From positions 1-33,495 of the forward strand of contig CADEEH010000043.1 in the NCBI GenBank assembly GCA_902826305.1: a DNA stretch of 33,495 bases. The letters are read 5' to 3'. The translations under genes and the position numbers were made by a program. This stretch comes from an uncultured Burkholderiales bacterium (lineage in GTDB: Bacteria; Pseudomonadota; Gammaproteobacteria; Burkholderiales; Burkholderiaceae_E). Positions 16,357 through 25,862 of the stretch are shown one piece after another. Numbering within the stretch: the stretch's first letter is position 1; each line of letters opens with the position of its first letter. The notes below the pieces were generated by a model. It searched no databases and was not told the origin of the DNA. It saw nothing but the letters and a program-made list of their open reading frames with translations.

Positions 16357-17046
16357 GTGCGCGCGATGATCCTGGCCGCCGGGCGGGGTGAACGGTTGCG
16401 GCCGCTGACCGACACCTGTCCCAAGCCGATGCTGCCGGCCGGCGGCAAGCCGCTGCTGGTCTGGCACCTGGAACGGTTGCACGCGGCCGGATTGCGCGAG
16501 GTCGTCATCAACCACGCCCATCTCGGCCACCTGGTCGAAGCGGGCCTGGGCGACGGCTCGCGCTGGGGCCTGTCGATCCGTTATTCGGCCGAGACCGAGG
16601 CGCTCGAAACCGCCGGCGGCATCGCGAAGGCGTTGCCGCTGCTGGGTGACGAACCGTTCCTGGTCGTCAACGGCGATGTGTTCTGCGACTATCCGTTCAC
16701 ACGCGCCGCCGGGATCGCGGCGCAGATGGCCGCCGGTCGGCTCGACGCCTGGTGTGTGCTGGTCGACAATCCGGCGCACCATCCGGGCGGCGACTTCGGC
16801 CTGCAGTCCGGTCGGCTGGGCAACAACGACGGCCGCCGCCTGACGTTCAGCGGCATCGGCGTCTATGCGCCGCGGCTGTTCGCGACCGTCGAACCGGGGC
16901 GCCGCGCGGCGCTGGCCCCGCTGCTGCGGGCCGCGGCCGATGCGGGTCGCGCCGGCGGCGAATGGTTCACCGGCACCTGGATCGACGTGGGCACCGCCGA
17001 GCGGCTCGCCGATTTGGATGCACAATTGCGCAGGCGGGCCGGCTGA
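16357..17046 (+). CDS. murU: MurNAc-1-phosphate uridylyltransferase MurU
   Basis: A 229-residue nucleotidyltransferase that makes UDP-MurNAc from MurNAc-1-phosphate, the step after AmgK. The N-terminal MILAAGRGERLRPLT and PKPMLPAGGKPLL motifs bind UTP; a later VNGDVF contributes the metal-binding Asp, and GTWIDVGTAERL closes the fold. The GTG at 16357 starts one base after the amgK stop and aligns with the usual start (M[KR]AMILAAG). An ATG three codons in is the alternative. Because amgK and murU are tightly packed, they should be made together, giving intrinsic fosfomycin tolerance in species that use the pathway (known for Pseudomonas; inferred here). Confidence 0.92.
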   Translation: MRAMILAAGRGERLRPLTDTCPKPMLPAGGKPLLVWHLERLHAAGLREVVINHAHLGHLVEAGLGDGSRWGLSIRYSAETEALETAGGIAKALPLLGDEPFLVVNGDVFCDYPFTRAAGIAAQMAAGRLDAWCVLVDNPAHHPGGDFGLQSGRLGNNDGRRLTFSGIGVYAPRLFATVEPGRRAALAPLLRAAADAGRAGGEWFTGTWIDVGTAERLADLDAQLRRRAG

Positions 17047-17108
17047 TCGCGGCCCGTGTCCCGGAACACCGGACCCGACCGACAGACTTCCCGAGCCGAC
17101 TACACCGC

Positions 17109-18437
17109 ATGGAACCCTTCGCCGATCGTCGACGTCGCCTCAAGGCCCGGATGCGCGAGATGGGCGGCGGCATCGCCGTGGTCTTCACCGCACCGGAGGC
17201 ACGGCGCAACCGGGACAGCGACTATCCGTACCGCTGGGACAGCTACTTCTATTACCTGACCGGCTTTCCCGAGCCCGAGGCGGCGCTGGTGCTTGTTGTC
17301 GCCGACGATCGCGACGAATCGATCCTGTTCTGCCGTGAGAAGAACGAGGAGCGCGAGATCTGGGATGGCCTGCGCTTCGGCCCTCAGGCCGCGCGTGAGC
17401 ACTTCGGCGTCGACCGGGCGCTGCCGATCGGTTCGATCGATGCCGAGATGCCCGGGCTGATCGCCGACCAGCCGGCCCTGTTCTATGCCCTCGGCGCCGA
17501 GGCGGAGCTGGACGGCCGGCTGCGCGGCTGGCTCGCCGCGGTGCGCGCCCAGGCCCGTGCCGGGGTCGGCGCGCCGACCCGTGCGGTCGACGTGCACGCG
17601 CTGCTCGACGAGATGCGCCTGATCAAGGACGCCCACGAACTGGACGTGATGCGGCGCGCCGCGAAGATATCGGCCGGTGCCCACGTGCGGGCGATGCGTT
17701 GCGCACGCGACGGGCTGCACGAACACGAAGTCGAGTCCGAACTGCTGCACGAGTTCCGGCGGCTCGGCTCGCCATTCCCGGCCTACGGCTCGATCGTCGC
17801 CGCCGGCGCCAACGCCTGCATATTGCACTACCGCGAGAACAACGCCCGGCTGCGCGCCGGTGACCTGCTGCTGATCGACGCCGGCTGCGAACTGGACGGT
17901 TACGCGTCCGACATCACCCGCACGTTCCCGATCGCCAGCCGCTTCAGCGGCCCGCAACGGGCGTTGTACGACGTCGTGCTCGCCGCCCAGGCGGCCGCGA
18001 TCGAGCGGACCCGGCCGGGACACCGCTTCAACGAACCCCACGAGGCCGCGGTGCGGGTGCTCGCCCAAGGGATGATCGACTGCGGCCTGCTCTCCGGCTC
18101 GGTCGACGGCGCGATCGAATCGGGCAGCTACAAGCGGTTCTACATGCATCGCACCGGCCATTGGCTGGGCATGGACGTGCACGACTGCGGCGAGTATCGC
18201 GAGCCGGGCACGCGCGGGGGCGGCGACACGCGACCCTGGCGCATGCTCGAGCCGGGCATGGTGGTCACCGTCGAGCCCGGCATCTACGTGCGTCGCGCCG
18301 ACGACGTGCCGGCCCACTTCCACGACATCGGCATCCGGATCGAGGACGATGCGGTCGTGACCGAGGGTGGCTGCGAGATCCTCACCGGTGACGTGCCGAA
18401 GTCGCCCGACGAGATCGAAGCACTCGTCTGCGGCTGA
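17109..18437 (+). CDS. pepP: Xaa-Pro aminopeptidase PepP
   Basis: A 442-residue cytoplasmic M24B metallopeptidase that removes the N-terminal residue before proline; E. coli PepP has 441. The N-terminal domain has SDYPYRWDSYFYYLTGFPEPEA. The pita-bread domain supplies the dimetal ligands Asp257, Asp268 (IDAGCELDGYASD), His351 (HRTGHWLGMDVHD), Glu389 (TVEPGIYV) and Glu412 (IRIED). The ATG at 17109 has no strong ribosome site; the length match supports it. It follows murU by 62 bases and precedes ubiH by 10, the pepP-ubiH pairing common in proteobacteria. Confidence 0.95.
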   Translation: MEPFADRRRRLKARMREMGGGIAVVFTAPEARRNRDSDYPYRWDSYFYYLTGFPEPEAALVLVVADDRDESILFCREKNEEREIWDGLRFGPQAAREHFGVDRALPIGSIDAEMPGLIADQPALFYALGAEAELDGRLRGWLAAVRAQARAGVGAPTRAVDVHALLDEMRLIKDAHELDVMRRAAKISAGAHVRAMRCARDGLHEHEVESELLHEFRRLGSPFPAYGSIVAAGANACILHYRENNARLRAGDLLLIDAGCELDGYASDITRTFPIASRFSGPQRALYDVVLAAQAAAIERTRPGHRFNEPHEAAVRVLAQGMIDCGLLSGSVDGAIESGSYKRFYMHRTGHWLGMDVHDCGEYREPGTRGGGDTRPWRMLEPGMVVTVEPGIYVRRADDVPAHFHDIGIRIEDDAVVTEGGCEILTGDVPKSPDEIEALVCG

Positions 18438-18447
18438 AACGATCGCC

Positions 18448-19581
18448 GTGTCCGTCGTGCTGCCGATCGCGGGATCCGGGACATCGTCGAATGCCGTCCG
18501 GATCGAGGGCACCGGGCCGGTGTCGTCGCTGCTCGCGTTGCTGCTGCTGCGCCAGGGTTTCCCCGCGGAGGAACTGCGGCTCGATTCACCGCGTCGCGAA
18601 CTGCCCGCCGCGCTCGCCGAACGGGCGCTCGCACTGTCGTACGGATCGTGGCTGACGCTGGGCCGCGTGATCGACACGCGTGCGCTCGGCACACAGGCCG
18701 GCACGATCGCCGAGGTCGACGTCTCGCTGGCCGGGCACGCGGGTCGCGTGTGCATGCGTGCACAGGACATGGGCGTGCCGGCGCTGGGTCACGTGGTCCG
18801 CTACAGGACGCTGCAGGACTCGCTCGAGGCCGCCGTGCACCACGCCACGATCCAGCGGACACCGGCGGCGGACGTGCCGGTGTCGGCGCCGGGTGTGATC
18901 GTACACGCCGATGGTGACACCGGGCCCGATGCCGGCGAGATCGATTTCGGTCAGTCCGCACTGCTGGCCGAGGTGCAATGTGAGCCGGTGGCTGCGGACC
19001 GGCACCACGTCGCCTGGGAACGATTCACCGCCGAGGGGCCGTTGGCGATGCTGCCGCTGCCCGAGCCCGGGCGCTTCTCGCTGGTCTGGTGCGCGCCACG
19101 CGAGGTGGTCGAGCGACGACTGTCGATCGACGATGATGCACTGGTCGTCGAACTGTCCGAGGCGTTCGGCCCCTGGATCGGCAGCCTGCGTCTGGCCGGT
19201 GCGCGGCACAGCGCGCCGCTGGTGCGCCGCAAGCGACAGCGGGTGATCGACGGTCGCGACGTCTGGATCGGCAATGCCGCGCAGGCATTGCATCCGGTCG
19301 CGGGACAGGGACTGAATCTGGGCATCCGCGATGCGTTCGAACTCGCCGAGGCACTGGGAGCGGCACGGGCGCGTGGCCTCGAGCCGGCGAGTGCACTGCC
19401 CGGCTACCTGCGCCGGCGGCGGCCGGATCGCGACGGGGTGATCGTGCTCACCGATGCACTGGCGCGTGTGTTCACCGTCGGCGCGCTGCGTCCGCTGCAA
19501 TCGGTGGCGCTCACTTCGCTGGAACTGGCCGCGCCGCTGCGACACGGCCTGGCGCGTCGGTTCATGTTCGGCATGCGCTGA
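18448..19581 (+). CDS. ubiH: UbiH-type FAD-dependent ubiquinone biosynthesis hydroxylase
   Basis: A 377-residue flavin monooxygenase of the UbiH/UbiF/VisC group, which hydroxylates the ubiquinone precursor ring. The C-terminal IGNAAQALHPVAGQGLNLG is the FAD-binding signature in the UbiH form (GNAAQ rather than GDAAH), and DFGQSALLAEV is the conserved middle motif. The N-terminal dinucleotide motif is degenerate: GTGPVS (21-26), ending in Ser rather than Gly. I chose the GTG at 18448, 10 bases after the pepP stop, because it leaves a short lead into the first beta strand; the ribosome site is weak and this start is uncertain. Which ring position is hydroxylated cannot be told. Confidence 0.82.
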   Translation: MSVVLPIAGSGTSSNAVRIEGTGPVSSLLALLLLRQGFPAEELRLDSPRRELPAALAERALALSYGSWLTLGRVIDTRALGTQAGTIAEVDVSLAGHAGRVCMRAQDMGVPALGHVVRYRTLQDSLEAAVHHATIQRTPAADVPVSAPGVIVHADGDTGPDAGEIDFGQSALLAEVQCEPVAADRHHVAWERFTAEGPLAMLPLPEPGRFSLVWCAPREVVERRLSIDDDALVVELSEAFGPWIGSLRLAGARHSAPLVRRKRQRVIDGRDVWIGNAAQALHPVAGQGLNLGIRDAFELAEALGAARARGLEPASALPGYLRRRRPDRDGVIVLTDALARVFTVGALRPLQSVALTSLELAAPLRHGLARRFMFGMR

Positions 19582-19585
19582 CACG

Positions 19586-19619
19586 CGATCGACGAGCTTG
19601 CGCGCCGCAAGGTCGATCG
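19586..19619 (+). terminator. stem-loop after ubiH
   Basis: CGATCGAC (19586-19593) pairs with GTCGATCG (19612-19619); inside, CTTGCG pairs with CGCAAG around a CGC loop, with a 3-base GAG bulge on the 5' side. That gives 14 pairs starting 5 bases after the ubiH stop. There is no T-run, so it may be a 3' end stabiliser or a weak terminator of amgK-murU-pepP-ubiH. Confidence 0.4.
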
Positions 19620-19635
19620 AAGATCGGCACCAAGC

Positions 19636-19664
19636 TTCTGGTGCGGCGGGATTTTCGTTAGAAT
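19636..19664 (+). promoter_or_regulatory. candidate sigma-70 promoter of dusB-fis
   Basis: TTCTGG and TAGAAT are separated by 17 bases. The -10 matches 5 of 6 consensus positions; the -35 is poor. The predicted start lies about 120 bases before the dusB GTG. The -35 falls in a small hairpin (GCACCA/TGGTGC, 19627-19644). In enterobacteria the dusB-fis promoter is tightly growth-controlled; no Fis sites were identified here. Confidence 0.45.
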
Positions 19665-19789
19665 TCGCTCCCCATCGTCGATAGCCACGCACAAGAAAGT
19701 CGGCCGGTCGATCGGGTTTCGCATGCGATCCGTCCGCCGCGGCGACGGAACACGAACAACGTCGCAGCCCTTTCCGAGACTCACCCGCA

Positions 19790-20845
19790 GTGCAGATCGG
19801 CCCTTACACGCTCGCCAACAACGTGTTCGCCGCCCCGATGGCCGGTGTCACCGACCGGCCGTACCGGCGGCTGTGTCGCGCGCTGGGCGCGGGTTATGCG
19901 GTGGGTGAGATGGCAGCGTCCGATCCCCGGCTGTGGAACAGCATCAAGACCGCGCGGCGCATCGACCATCGCGGCGAACCCGGGCCCAAGGCGGTGCAGA
20001 TCGCCGGCGCCGATCCGGCGATGATGGCCGAGGCGGCACGATTCAACGTCGATCGCGGCGCGCAGATCATCGACATCAACATGGGTTGCCCGGCCAAGAA
20101 GGTCTGCGCGGTGGCCGCCGGCTCGGCGCTGATGGGCGACGAGTCGCTGGCGTTGCGGATCATCGACGCGGTGGCGCGGGCGGTGCCGGTGCCGGTCACC
20201 GTCAAGATGCGCACCGGCATCGAGCCGTCGCACCGCAACGCGGTCGTGCTGGCGCGAGGCGCGCAGCAGGCGGGCGCGGCGATGCTGGTCGTCCACGGGC
20301 GCACGCGGCGATGCGGCTTCACCGGCAGCGCGGAGTACGACACGATCGCCGCGGTCAAGGCGGCGGTGTCGGTGCCGGTCGTCGCCAATGGCGACATCGA
20401 CACGCCGCACAAGGCGCAGGCGGTGCTGCAAGCGACCGGAGCCGACGCGGTGATGGTCGGTCGCGCGGCGCTCGGCCGGCCGTGGATCTTCCGCGAGATC
20501 ACCCACTACCTGCAGACCGGTGTGCTGCGGGCGGGCCCGACGGTCGCGGAACTGCGCACGCTGCTCGGTGCACACCTGCGCGAGCACTACGCGTTCTACG
20601 GTGAACACACCGGCGTGCGCACCGCACGCAAACACGTCGGCTGGTATCTCGGCACGATCGCCGGCGGCGTCGATTTCCTGCGCGATTTCCATCGCATCGA
20701 CGATCCCGAAGGGCAGCTCGCCGCACTCGACCGCTTCTTCGAGCGGATCGATCCCGCCGGCACCGACGGCCGCGGGCTTTCCGCCGCCGCGGACGACGGG
20801 CCGGCGGCCAACGACATGCTGTACGAACGGAGAAGATTGGCATGA
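19790..20845 (+). CDS. dusB: tRNA-dihydrouridine synthase B
   Basis: A 351-residue FMN enzyme that reduces uridine to dihydrouridine in tRNA. The TIM barrel begins GPYTLANNVFAAPMAGVTDRPYR; the catalytic cysteine is Cys100 in NMGCPAKKVC; FMN phosphate contacts are in VVANGDI and VMVGRAALGRPW. The GTG start at 19790 gives the standard family N-terminus. It is about 30 residues longer than the E. coli enzyme, mostly in an Ala/Asp/Gly-rich C-terminal tail. The stop overlaps the fis ATG (ATGA), the conserved dusB-fis coupling. Confidence 0.96.
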   Translation: MQIGPYTLANNVFAAPMAGVTDRPYRRLCRALGAGYAVGEMAASDPRLWNSIKTARRIDHRGEPGPKAVQIAGADPAMMAEAARFNVDRGAQIIDINMGCPAKKVCAVAAGSALMGDESLALRIIDAVARAVPVPVTVKMRTGIEPSHRNAVVLARGAQQAGAAMLVVHGRTRRCGFTGSAEYDTIAAVKAAVSVPVVANGDIDTPHKAQAVLQATGADAVMVGRAALGRPWIFREITHYLQTGVLRAGPTVAELRTLLGAHLREHYAFYGEHTGVRTARKHVGWYLGTIAGGVDFLRDFHRIDDPEGQLAALDRFFERIDPAGTDGRGLSAAADDGPAANDMLYERRRLA

Positions 20846-21078
20846 CCCGACAGCAGACGATCGACGAAGCCGTCACGCGCAGCCTGGAGAAATACTTCCG
20901 CGAGATGGACGGCATGGCGCCGAGCGCGGTCTACGACATGGTGATCCGCGCGGTGGAACGTCCGATGCTCGAGGTCGTGATGCGCAAGGCGCAGGGCAAC
21001 CAGCTGCGGGCCAGCGAGATGCTCGGGATCAATCGCAACACGCTGCGCAAGAAGCTGCAGATGCACGGCATGTTGTAG
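20842..21078 (+). CDS. fis: nucleoid-associated regulator Fis
   Basis: A 78-residue DNA-bending protein with the Fis C-terminal helix-turn-helix (PMLEVVMRKAQGNQLRASEM, then LGINRNTLRKKLQMHGML). It is about 20 residues shorter at the N-terminus than E. coli Fis, as is usual in betaproteobacteria, so the flexible invertase-activating arm is reduced. The ATG at 20842 overlaps the dusB stop and has GGAGAA upstream. Fis bends DNA at rRNA and many other promoters during fast growth. Confidence 0.96.
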   Translation: MTRQQTIDEAVTRSLEKYFREMDGMAPSAVYDMVIRAVERPMLEVVMRKAQGNQLRASEMLGINRNTLRKKLQMHGML

Positions 21079-21114
21079 GCCCGCGAGACGGCCGGCCACA
21101 CCACGGGAGTCCAT

Positions 21115-22674
21115 GTGAATCGGGTCGAACGCGCACTGCTCAGCGTCTCGGACAAGACCGGCATCGTCGAACTGGCGCGTGCGCTGGCCGGCCTCGGGAT
21201 CGAACTGCTGTCCACCGGCGGCACCGCGCGGCTGCTCGACGAGGCCGGCCTGCCGGTCCGGGAGGTGTCCGCACACACCGGATTTCCGGAGATGCTCGAC
21301 GGCCGCGTGAAGACGCTGCATCCGAAGATCCACGGCGGGCTGCTCGCCCGGCGCGATTCGCCGGAGCACATGCGCGCGATCGCCGAACACGGCATCGGCC
21401 GCATCGACCTGCTGGTCGTCAACCTGTACCCGTTCCAGCAGACGGTCGCCCGGGCGGACTGCACGTTCGACGATGCGATCGAGAACATCGACATCGGCGG
21501 GCCGGCGATGCTGCGCGCCGCCGCCAAGAACCACGCCGGGGTCACGGTGCTCGTCGATCCGGCCGACTACGCCCACGTGCTCGACGAACTGCGCGCCCAC
21601 CACGGCACCAGTGCCGCCACGCGGCTGGCGCTGGCGCGCAAGGTGTTCGCACACACCGCGCAGTACGACGGTGCAATCGCCAACTACCTGACCGCACTCG
21701 ACGACGAAGGCCGCCGGGGTGTGTTTCCCGACGTGCTGACGGTGCAGTGGCACAAGCTGCAGTCGATGCGGTACGGCGAGAATCCGCACCAGGGCGCCGC
21801 GTTCTATCGCGACGCCGATCCGGCTCCGGGAACACTCGCGCACTATCGCCAGCTGCAGGGCAAGGAGCTGTCGTACAACAACGTGGCCGATGCCGACGCG
21901 GCCTGGGAGGCGGTCAAGAGCTTCGACGAGCCGGCCTGCGTGATCGTCAAACACGCCAATCCGTGCGGCGTGGCGATCGGCGCCGATGGCCGCGAGGCCT
22001 ACGACAAGGCTTTCGCCACCGACCCGACCTCCGCCTTCGGCGGCATCATCGCCTTCAACCGGCCGCTCGATGGCGCGGCGGCCGAAGCGGTCGCCCGCCA
22101 GTTCGTCGAGGTGGTGATCGCCCCCGAGGTCGCCGCCTCCGCGCGGCAGGTGCTGGCGGCCAAGCAGAACGTCCGGGTGCTCGAGATCTCCCTGGCCCGC
22201 GCGTCCAACGGGTTCGATCTGAAGCGGGTCGGCGGCGGCGTGCTGGTCCAGTCCCCGGACGAACACCGGCTGGTGGCGGCCGACCTGAAGGTGGTCACGA
22301 AACGCCGACCCGATCCGAAGCAGCTGGCCGACCTGCTCTTCGCATGGCGCGTGGCCAAGTTCGTCAAGTCCAACGCGATCGTCTTCTGCGGCGACGGTCG
22401 AACGCTCGGTGTGGGCGCCGGCCAGATGAGCCGGATCGACTCGGCACGGATCGCCGGCATCAAGGCCACGAACGCCGGGCTGACGCTGGCCGGCTCGGTG
22501 GTCGCCTCGGATGCGTTCTTCCCGTTCCGGGACGGCCTGGACGCGGTCGCCGACGCGGGCGCGGTCGCGGTGATCCAGCCCGGAGGGTCGGTGCGCGACG
22601 ACGAAGTGATCGCCGCGGCCGACGAGCGCAACGTCGCCATGGTATTTTCGGGCGTGCGGCACTTCCGGCATTGA
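21115..22674 (+). CDS. purH: bifunctional AICAR formyltransferase/IMP cyclohydrolase PurH
   Basis: The 519-residue enzyme performs the last two steps of purine synthesis. The N-terminal MGS-like cyclohydrolase domain (1 to about 145) has [23 protein letters not shown] (64-75) and VNLYPF. The C-terminal transformylase domain has the catalytic pair Lys279-His280 in [10 protein letters not shown] and [11 protein letters not shown]. The start is GTG at 21115 with GGGAG upstream; the overlapping ATG at 21113 reads straight into TGA. It lies 36 bases after fis, the order seen in Burkholderiales. Confidence 0.97.
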   Translation: MNRVERALLSVSDKTGIVELARALAGLGIELLSTGGTARLLDEAGLPVREVSAHTGFPEMLDGRVKTLHPKIHGGLLARRDSPEHMRAIAEHGIGRIDLLVVNLYPFQQTVARADCTFDDAIENIDIGGPAMLRAAAKNHAGVTVLVDPADYAHVLDELRAHHGTSAATRLALARKVFAHTAQYDGAIANYLTALDDEGRRGVFPDVLTVQWHKLQSMRYGENPHQGAAFYRDADPAPGTLAHYRQLQGKELSYNNVADADAAWEAVKSFDEPACVIVKHANPCGVAIGADGREAYDKAFATDPTSAFGGIIAFNRPLDGAAAEAVARQFVEVVIAPEVAASARQVLAAKQNVRVLEISLARASNGFDLKRVGGGVLVQSPDEHRLVAADLKVVTKRRPDPKQLADLLFAWRVAKFVKSNAIVFCGDGRTLGVGAGQMSRIDSARIAGIKATNAGLTLAGSVVASDAFFPFRDGLDAVADAGAVAVIQPGGSVRDDEVIAAADERNVAMVFSGVRHFRH

Positions 22675-22691
22675 TTGAGCCGGAGCACTTG

Positions 22692-22716
22692 GCCGGCGGA
22701 CGGTTCCGTCGCCGGC
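22692..22716 (+). terminator. stem-loop after purH
   Basis: GCCGGCGGACGG pairs with CCGTCGCCGGC with one bulged G and a very short loop, 17 bases after the purH stop. There is no T-run. CGGCGGGTTGC follows and is repeated once about 27 bases further on. It may attenuate transcription before the TPR gene. Confidence 0.35.
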
Positions 22717-22757
22717 GGGTTGCACGACGCCGGTCGGCGGGTTGCGCGAGGATGGAC

Positions 22758-23594
22758 ATGATGATCGGGGCGAGCGACGGCGCACACGCGGCGGTTCGGC
22801 GGTCGCTGGCGGCTGCGCTCCGCGCACTGACACTCGTCGCCGCGACGGTCGTCGCGATGCCGCCGGCATGGGCACAGGCGGTCGCCACCGACGGCGACGA
22901 TCCGAACGCGGCGTGTTATGCGGCGATCCGGGTCGGCGTCAATGTCGGTGTCGAGATCGGCGCCGAGGCCACCCGCATCTGCCGCGAGGCACTGCGCAGG
23001 ACCGAGCGCGACGCCCCGGGCAGTCTCATGCACGCGAAGAGCCTGACCCACCTCGGCCTGATCGCGTACGCGCGCAACCAGCACGACCTCGCCCTGCGCC
23101 CATTCCGCCAGGCGGCGGCGATCGTCGAGAAACGCGAAGGTGCCGACAGCGAGGCCTACGCGGCGGCGCTCGACAACATCGCGGCCGCCGAGGGTGCCAG
23201 TCGGCGCGACGACCTCGCCGAGCCCAACTACCGCCGGGCGCTTGCCATTCGGGAGCAGCGGCTCGGTGCCGACCATCCGGACATCGCCTCGACCCTGTCC
23301 AATCTCGCCCTGGTGCTGGGGCGCCAGCGCCGCTTCGACGACGCGGCCGCGGCGCTCGAGCGTGCGATCGCGATCCTCGAGAAACACGCGCCGACCGGCA
23401 CCGCGCTCGCCGATGCGCTGATGAACCTCGCCTGGGTCCGGACCAGCCAGTCGCAATGGCAGGCCGCACGACCGCTGGTCGAGCGCGCCCTGTCGATCGA
23501 CGAGGCCGCGCTGGGCACCGACCATCCCGATACCGTCGGCGCGCGACGCGACCTGCAGCGGATCGACCGCCGGCTCGCGGCGCAGGGCCGGTAA
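22758..23594 (+). CDS. secreted tetratricopeptide-repeat protein
   Basis: A 278-residue protein with a signal peptide ([19 protein letters not shown]...AWA, cleavage near residue 39) and kinesin-light-chain-like TPR repeats (TPR_12 type), visible as repeated [41 protein letters not shown] and [16 protein letters not shown] blocks. It should act in the periplasm as a protein-binding scaffold; no enzyme domain is present. I chose the ATG at 22758 with GAGG 6 bases upstream; ATGs at 22752 and 22761 are close alternatives. It sits between purH and ruvC, where most relatives have no gene or a different one. Confidence 0.82.
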   Translation: MMIGASDGAHAAVRRSLAAALRALTLVAATVVAMPPAWAQAVATDGDDPNAACYAAIRVGVNVGVEIGAEATRICREALRRTERDAPGSLMHAKSLTHLGLIAYARNQHDLALRPFRQAAAIVEKREGADSEAYAAALDNIAAAEGASRRDDLAEPNYRRALAIREQRLGADHPDIASTLSNLALVLGRQRRFDDAAAALERAIAILEKHAPTGTALADALMNLAWVRTSQSQWQAARPLVERALSIDEAALGTDHPDTVGARRDLQRIDRRLAAQGR

Positions 23595-23601
23595 GCCGCG
23601 G

Positions 23602-24147
23602 GTGCGCGTCTACCGGGTCCTCGGCGTCGATCCGGGACTGCGTCGCACCGGATTCGGCCTGATCGACGTCGCCGGCACGCGGCTGACCTACGTCGCCAGC
23701 GGCGTCATCCGTTCGCCCGAAGGGACGCTGCCGTCACGGCTGAAGGCGATCCACGACGGCCTGGCCGAAGTGATCACACGATACACACCCGACCTGGCGG
23801 TCGCCGAGATCGTCTTCGTCAACGTCAATCCCCAGTCCACGCTGCTGCTCGGCCAGGCCCGTGGTGCGGCGTTGGCGACACTGGTCGCCCGCGGCCTGGA
23901 CGTGCACGAATACAGCGCGCTGCAGGTCAAGCAGGCGGTCGTCGGTTACGGCCGCGCCGCCAAGCCGCAGGTGCAGGCGATGGTCCAGCGGCTGCTGACG
24001 CTGACCGCCGCGCCGTCGAGTGATGCCGCCGATGCACTCGCCTGCGCGATCTGCCACGTACACGCCGCCGGGATGCCGGAACGCCCGGCGCGCACCGTGC
24101 GTCGCAGCGGGCGCAACCTGCGGCTGCGCGCCAGCCGCGTGGTGTAA
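23602..24147 (+). CDS. ruvC: Holliday junction endonuclease RuvC
   Basis: This 181-residue nuclease cuts Holliday junctions as a dimer. The four metal-binding acidic residues are in place: Asp10 (VLGVDPG), Glu69 (VAEIVF), Asp141 and Asp144 (SSDAADALA). [15 protein letters not shown] is the standard region after the second motif. The GTG start at 23602 comes 7 bases after the TPR gene stop; no ATG is nearby. The C-terminal tail is basic ([13 protein letters not shown]). It heads ruvC-ruvA-ruvB. Confidence 0.97.
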   Translation: MRVYRVLGVDPGLRRTGFGLIDVAGTRLTYVASGVIRSPEGTLPSRLKAIHDGLAEVITRYTPDLAVAEIVFVNVNPQSTLLLGQARGAALATLVARGLDVHEYSALQVKQAVVGYGRAAKPQVQAMVQRLLTLTAAPSSDAADALACAICHVHAAGMPERPARTVRRSGRNLRLRASRVV

Positions 24148-24192
24148 GCTGCCGCCGGACCGCATGCGAACGCCAACCGGAACACCGCCACG

Positions 24193-24774
24193 ATGATCGG
24201 CCGCCTCTCGGGCGTCCTGCTCGACAAGACGCCGCCGCAGGTCCTGGTCGACGTCGGCGGCATCGGCTACGAGGTCGACGTGCCGATGAGCACGTTCTAC
24301 GATCTGCCGGCGCCGGGGGAACGGATCGCGCTGCTGACCCACCTGGTGGTGCGCGAGGATGCACACCTGCTGTACGGGTTCCTGCGGCCCGCCGAGCGGG
24401 ATGCGTTCCGGCAGCTGATCCGGATCTCCGGCATCGGGCCGCGGACCGCCCTCGCGGTGCTGTCCGGTCTTTCGGTCGACGACCTCGCCCACGCGGTCGC
24501 CGCGCAGGAGGCGGGCCGACTGGTCAAGGTCCCGGGCATCGGCAAGAAAACCGCCGAAAGGCTGCTGCTGGAACTGAAGGACAAGCTGCTCGCACCCGAC
24601 GGGCCGACCGCCCGTGCCGGTCCGGGCACCGATGCACAGGTCGACATCGTGCGCGCGCTGATTGCACTCGGCTACTCCGAACGCGAATCGCAGGCCGCGA
24701 CGCGGCTGGTGCCGGCCGGCACCTCGCTCGCCGACGGCATCCGGCACGCATTGAAGCACCTGTCCAAGCCATGA
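24193..24774 (+). CDS. ruvA: Holliday junction branch-migration protein RuvA
   Basis: The 193-residue subunit binds Holliday junctions as a tetramer and recruits RuvB. It shows the OB-fold start ([20 protein letters not shown]), two helix-hairpin-helix motifs ([13 protein letters not shown] and [18 protein letters not shown]) and a C-terminal RuvB-binding domain ([15 protein letters not shown]). It starts 45 bases after ruvC; its stop overlaps the ruvB ATG. Confidence 0.97.
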   Translation: MIGRLSGVLLDKTPPQVLVDVGGIGYEVDVPMSTFYDLPAPGERIALLTHLVVREDAHLLYGFLRPAERDAFRQLIRISGIGPRTALAVLSGLSVDDLAHAVAAQEAGRLVKVPGIGKKTAERLLLELKDKLLAPDGPTARAGPGTDAQVDIVRALIALGYSERESQAATRLVPAGTSLADGIRHALKHLSKP

Positions 24775-25862
24775 TCGAACACGATCGACTGATCAGCGCC
24801 CACGCCACGTCGGCCAACGAACAGGCGGTCGAACGCGCGCTGCGCCCGCGCCGCCTGGACGACTACGTCGGCCAGCCGCGGATCCGCGAACAGCTCGAGA
24901 TCTTCATCGCTGCCGCACGCAACCGCCAGGAGGCGCTCGACCACGTGCTGCTGTTCGGTCCGCCCGGGCTGGGCAAGACGACACTCGCCCACATCATCGC
25001 CGGCGAGATGGGCGTGAACCTGCGTCAGACCTCCGGCCCGGTGCTCGAGCGCCCGGGCGACCTGGCCGCGATCCTGACCAACCTCGAGCGCAACGACGTG
25101 TTGTTCATCGACGAGATCCACCGGCTGTCGCCGATCGTCGAGGAGATCCTGTATCCGGCGCTCGAGGACTACCAGATCGACATCATGATCGGCGAAGGCC
25201 CGGCCGCCCGGTCGATCAAGCTCGACCTGCAGCCGTTCACGCTGATCGGGGCGACCACCCGTGCCGGCATGCTGACCAATCCGCTGCGCGACCGCTTCGG
25301 CATCGTCGCCCGGCTCGAGTTCTACACTGCCGACGATCTGACCCGGATCGTCGCGCGCTCGGCGCAACTGCTCGAGACGCGGCTCGAACCCGAAGGGGCG
25401 CGGGTGATCGCGCGTCGATCGCGCGGCACGCCGCGGATCGCCAACCGGTTGTTGCGTCGCGTGCGTGACTATGCCGAGGTCAAGGCCGGCGGTGTCATCG
25501 ACGGCAAGGTCGCCGACGCGGCGCTCGTGATGCTCGAGGTGGATGCGGCCGGCTTCGACCTGATGGACCGCAAGCTGCTCGGCATGGTGATCGAGCGCTT
25601 CGGTGGCGGACCGGTCGGACTGGACAGCCTCGCGGCGGCGATCGGCGAGGAACGCGACACGATCGAGGACGTGATCGAACCGTTCCTGATCCAGCAGGGT
25701 TTCCTGCAGCGTTCGCCGCGCGGGCGGATCGCGACCGCGGCGGCGTATCGCCACTTCGGCCTCGTCGCACCCTCCGGCAGCGACCTGTTCGGTGCACAGC
25801 CGGCACCGGTCGGTCCGCCTGGCGCGGTGGCTGCGGATGACGGCGGCGGCGATGGCGAGTGA
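24771..25862 (+). CDS. ruvB: Holliday junction branch-migration ATPase RuvB
   Basis: The 363-residue AAA+ motor drives branch migration with RuvA. Walker A is GPPGLGKTT (63-71), Walker B is FIDEIH (112-117), sensor 1 is GATTRAG, the arginine finger region is LRDRFG, and a winged-helix DNA-binding domain ends near residue 335. The last 28 or so residues are an Ala/Gly/Asp-rich tail not found in E. coli RuvB (336 residues). The start overlaps ruvA (ATGA); the end overlaps the rhomboid gene. Confidence 0.97.
   Translation: MIEHDRLISAHATSANEQAVERALRPRRLDDYVGQPRIREQLEIFIAAARNRQEALDHVLLFGPPGLGKTTLAHIIAGEMGVNLRQTSGPVLERPGDLAAILTNLERNDVLFIDEIHRLSPIVEEILYPALEDYQIDIMIGEGPAARSIKLDLQPFTLIGATTRAGMLTNPLRDRFGIVARLEFYTADDLTRIVARSAQLLETRLEPEGARVIARRSRGTPRIANRLLRRVRDYAEVKAGGVIDGKVADAALVMLEVDAAGFDLMDRKLLGMVIERFGGGPVGLDSLAAAIGEERDTIEDVIEPFLIQQGFLQRSPRGRIATAAAYRHFGLVAPSGSDLFGAQPAPVGPPGAVAADDGGGDGE

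Noticed and set aside
12711..16511. One 1266-codon open frame on the minus strand extending lptD far upstream
   Set aside because: The part above about 15105 is antisense to amgK, which has clear kinase motifs; it is an open shadow frame of GC-rich coding DNA.
19582..19789. tRNA or small RNA gene in the 208-base gap before dusB
   Set aside because: No cloverleaf or TTCGAATCC-type T arm is present; the stem-loop and promoter candidates explain what is seen.
21079..21114. Purine riboswitch or PurR operator before purH
   Set aside because: The gap is only 36 bases and holds no aptamer-like structure or PurR palindrome.
20520..22757. Long upstream extension of the TPR protein frame through dusB, fis and purH
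   Set aside because: The extension is out of frame with real genes; a signal peptide and ribosome site mark the true start near 22758.
20596..22875. 759-codon open frame on the minus strand across dusB, fis and purH
   Set aside because: It is antisense to three well-recognised genes and its product is Arg/Asp/His-rich with no domain.
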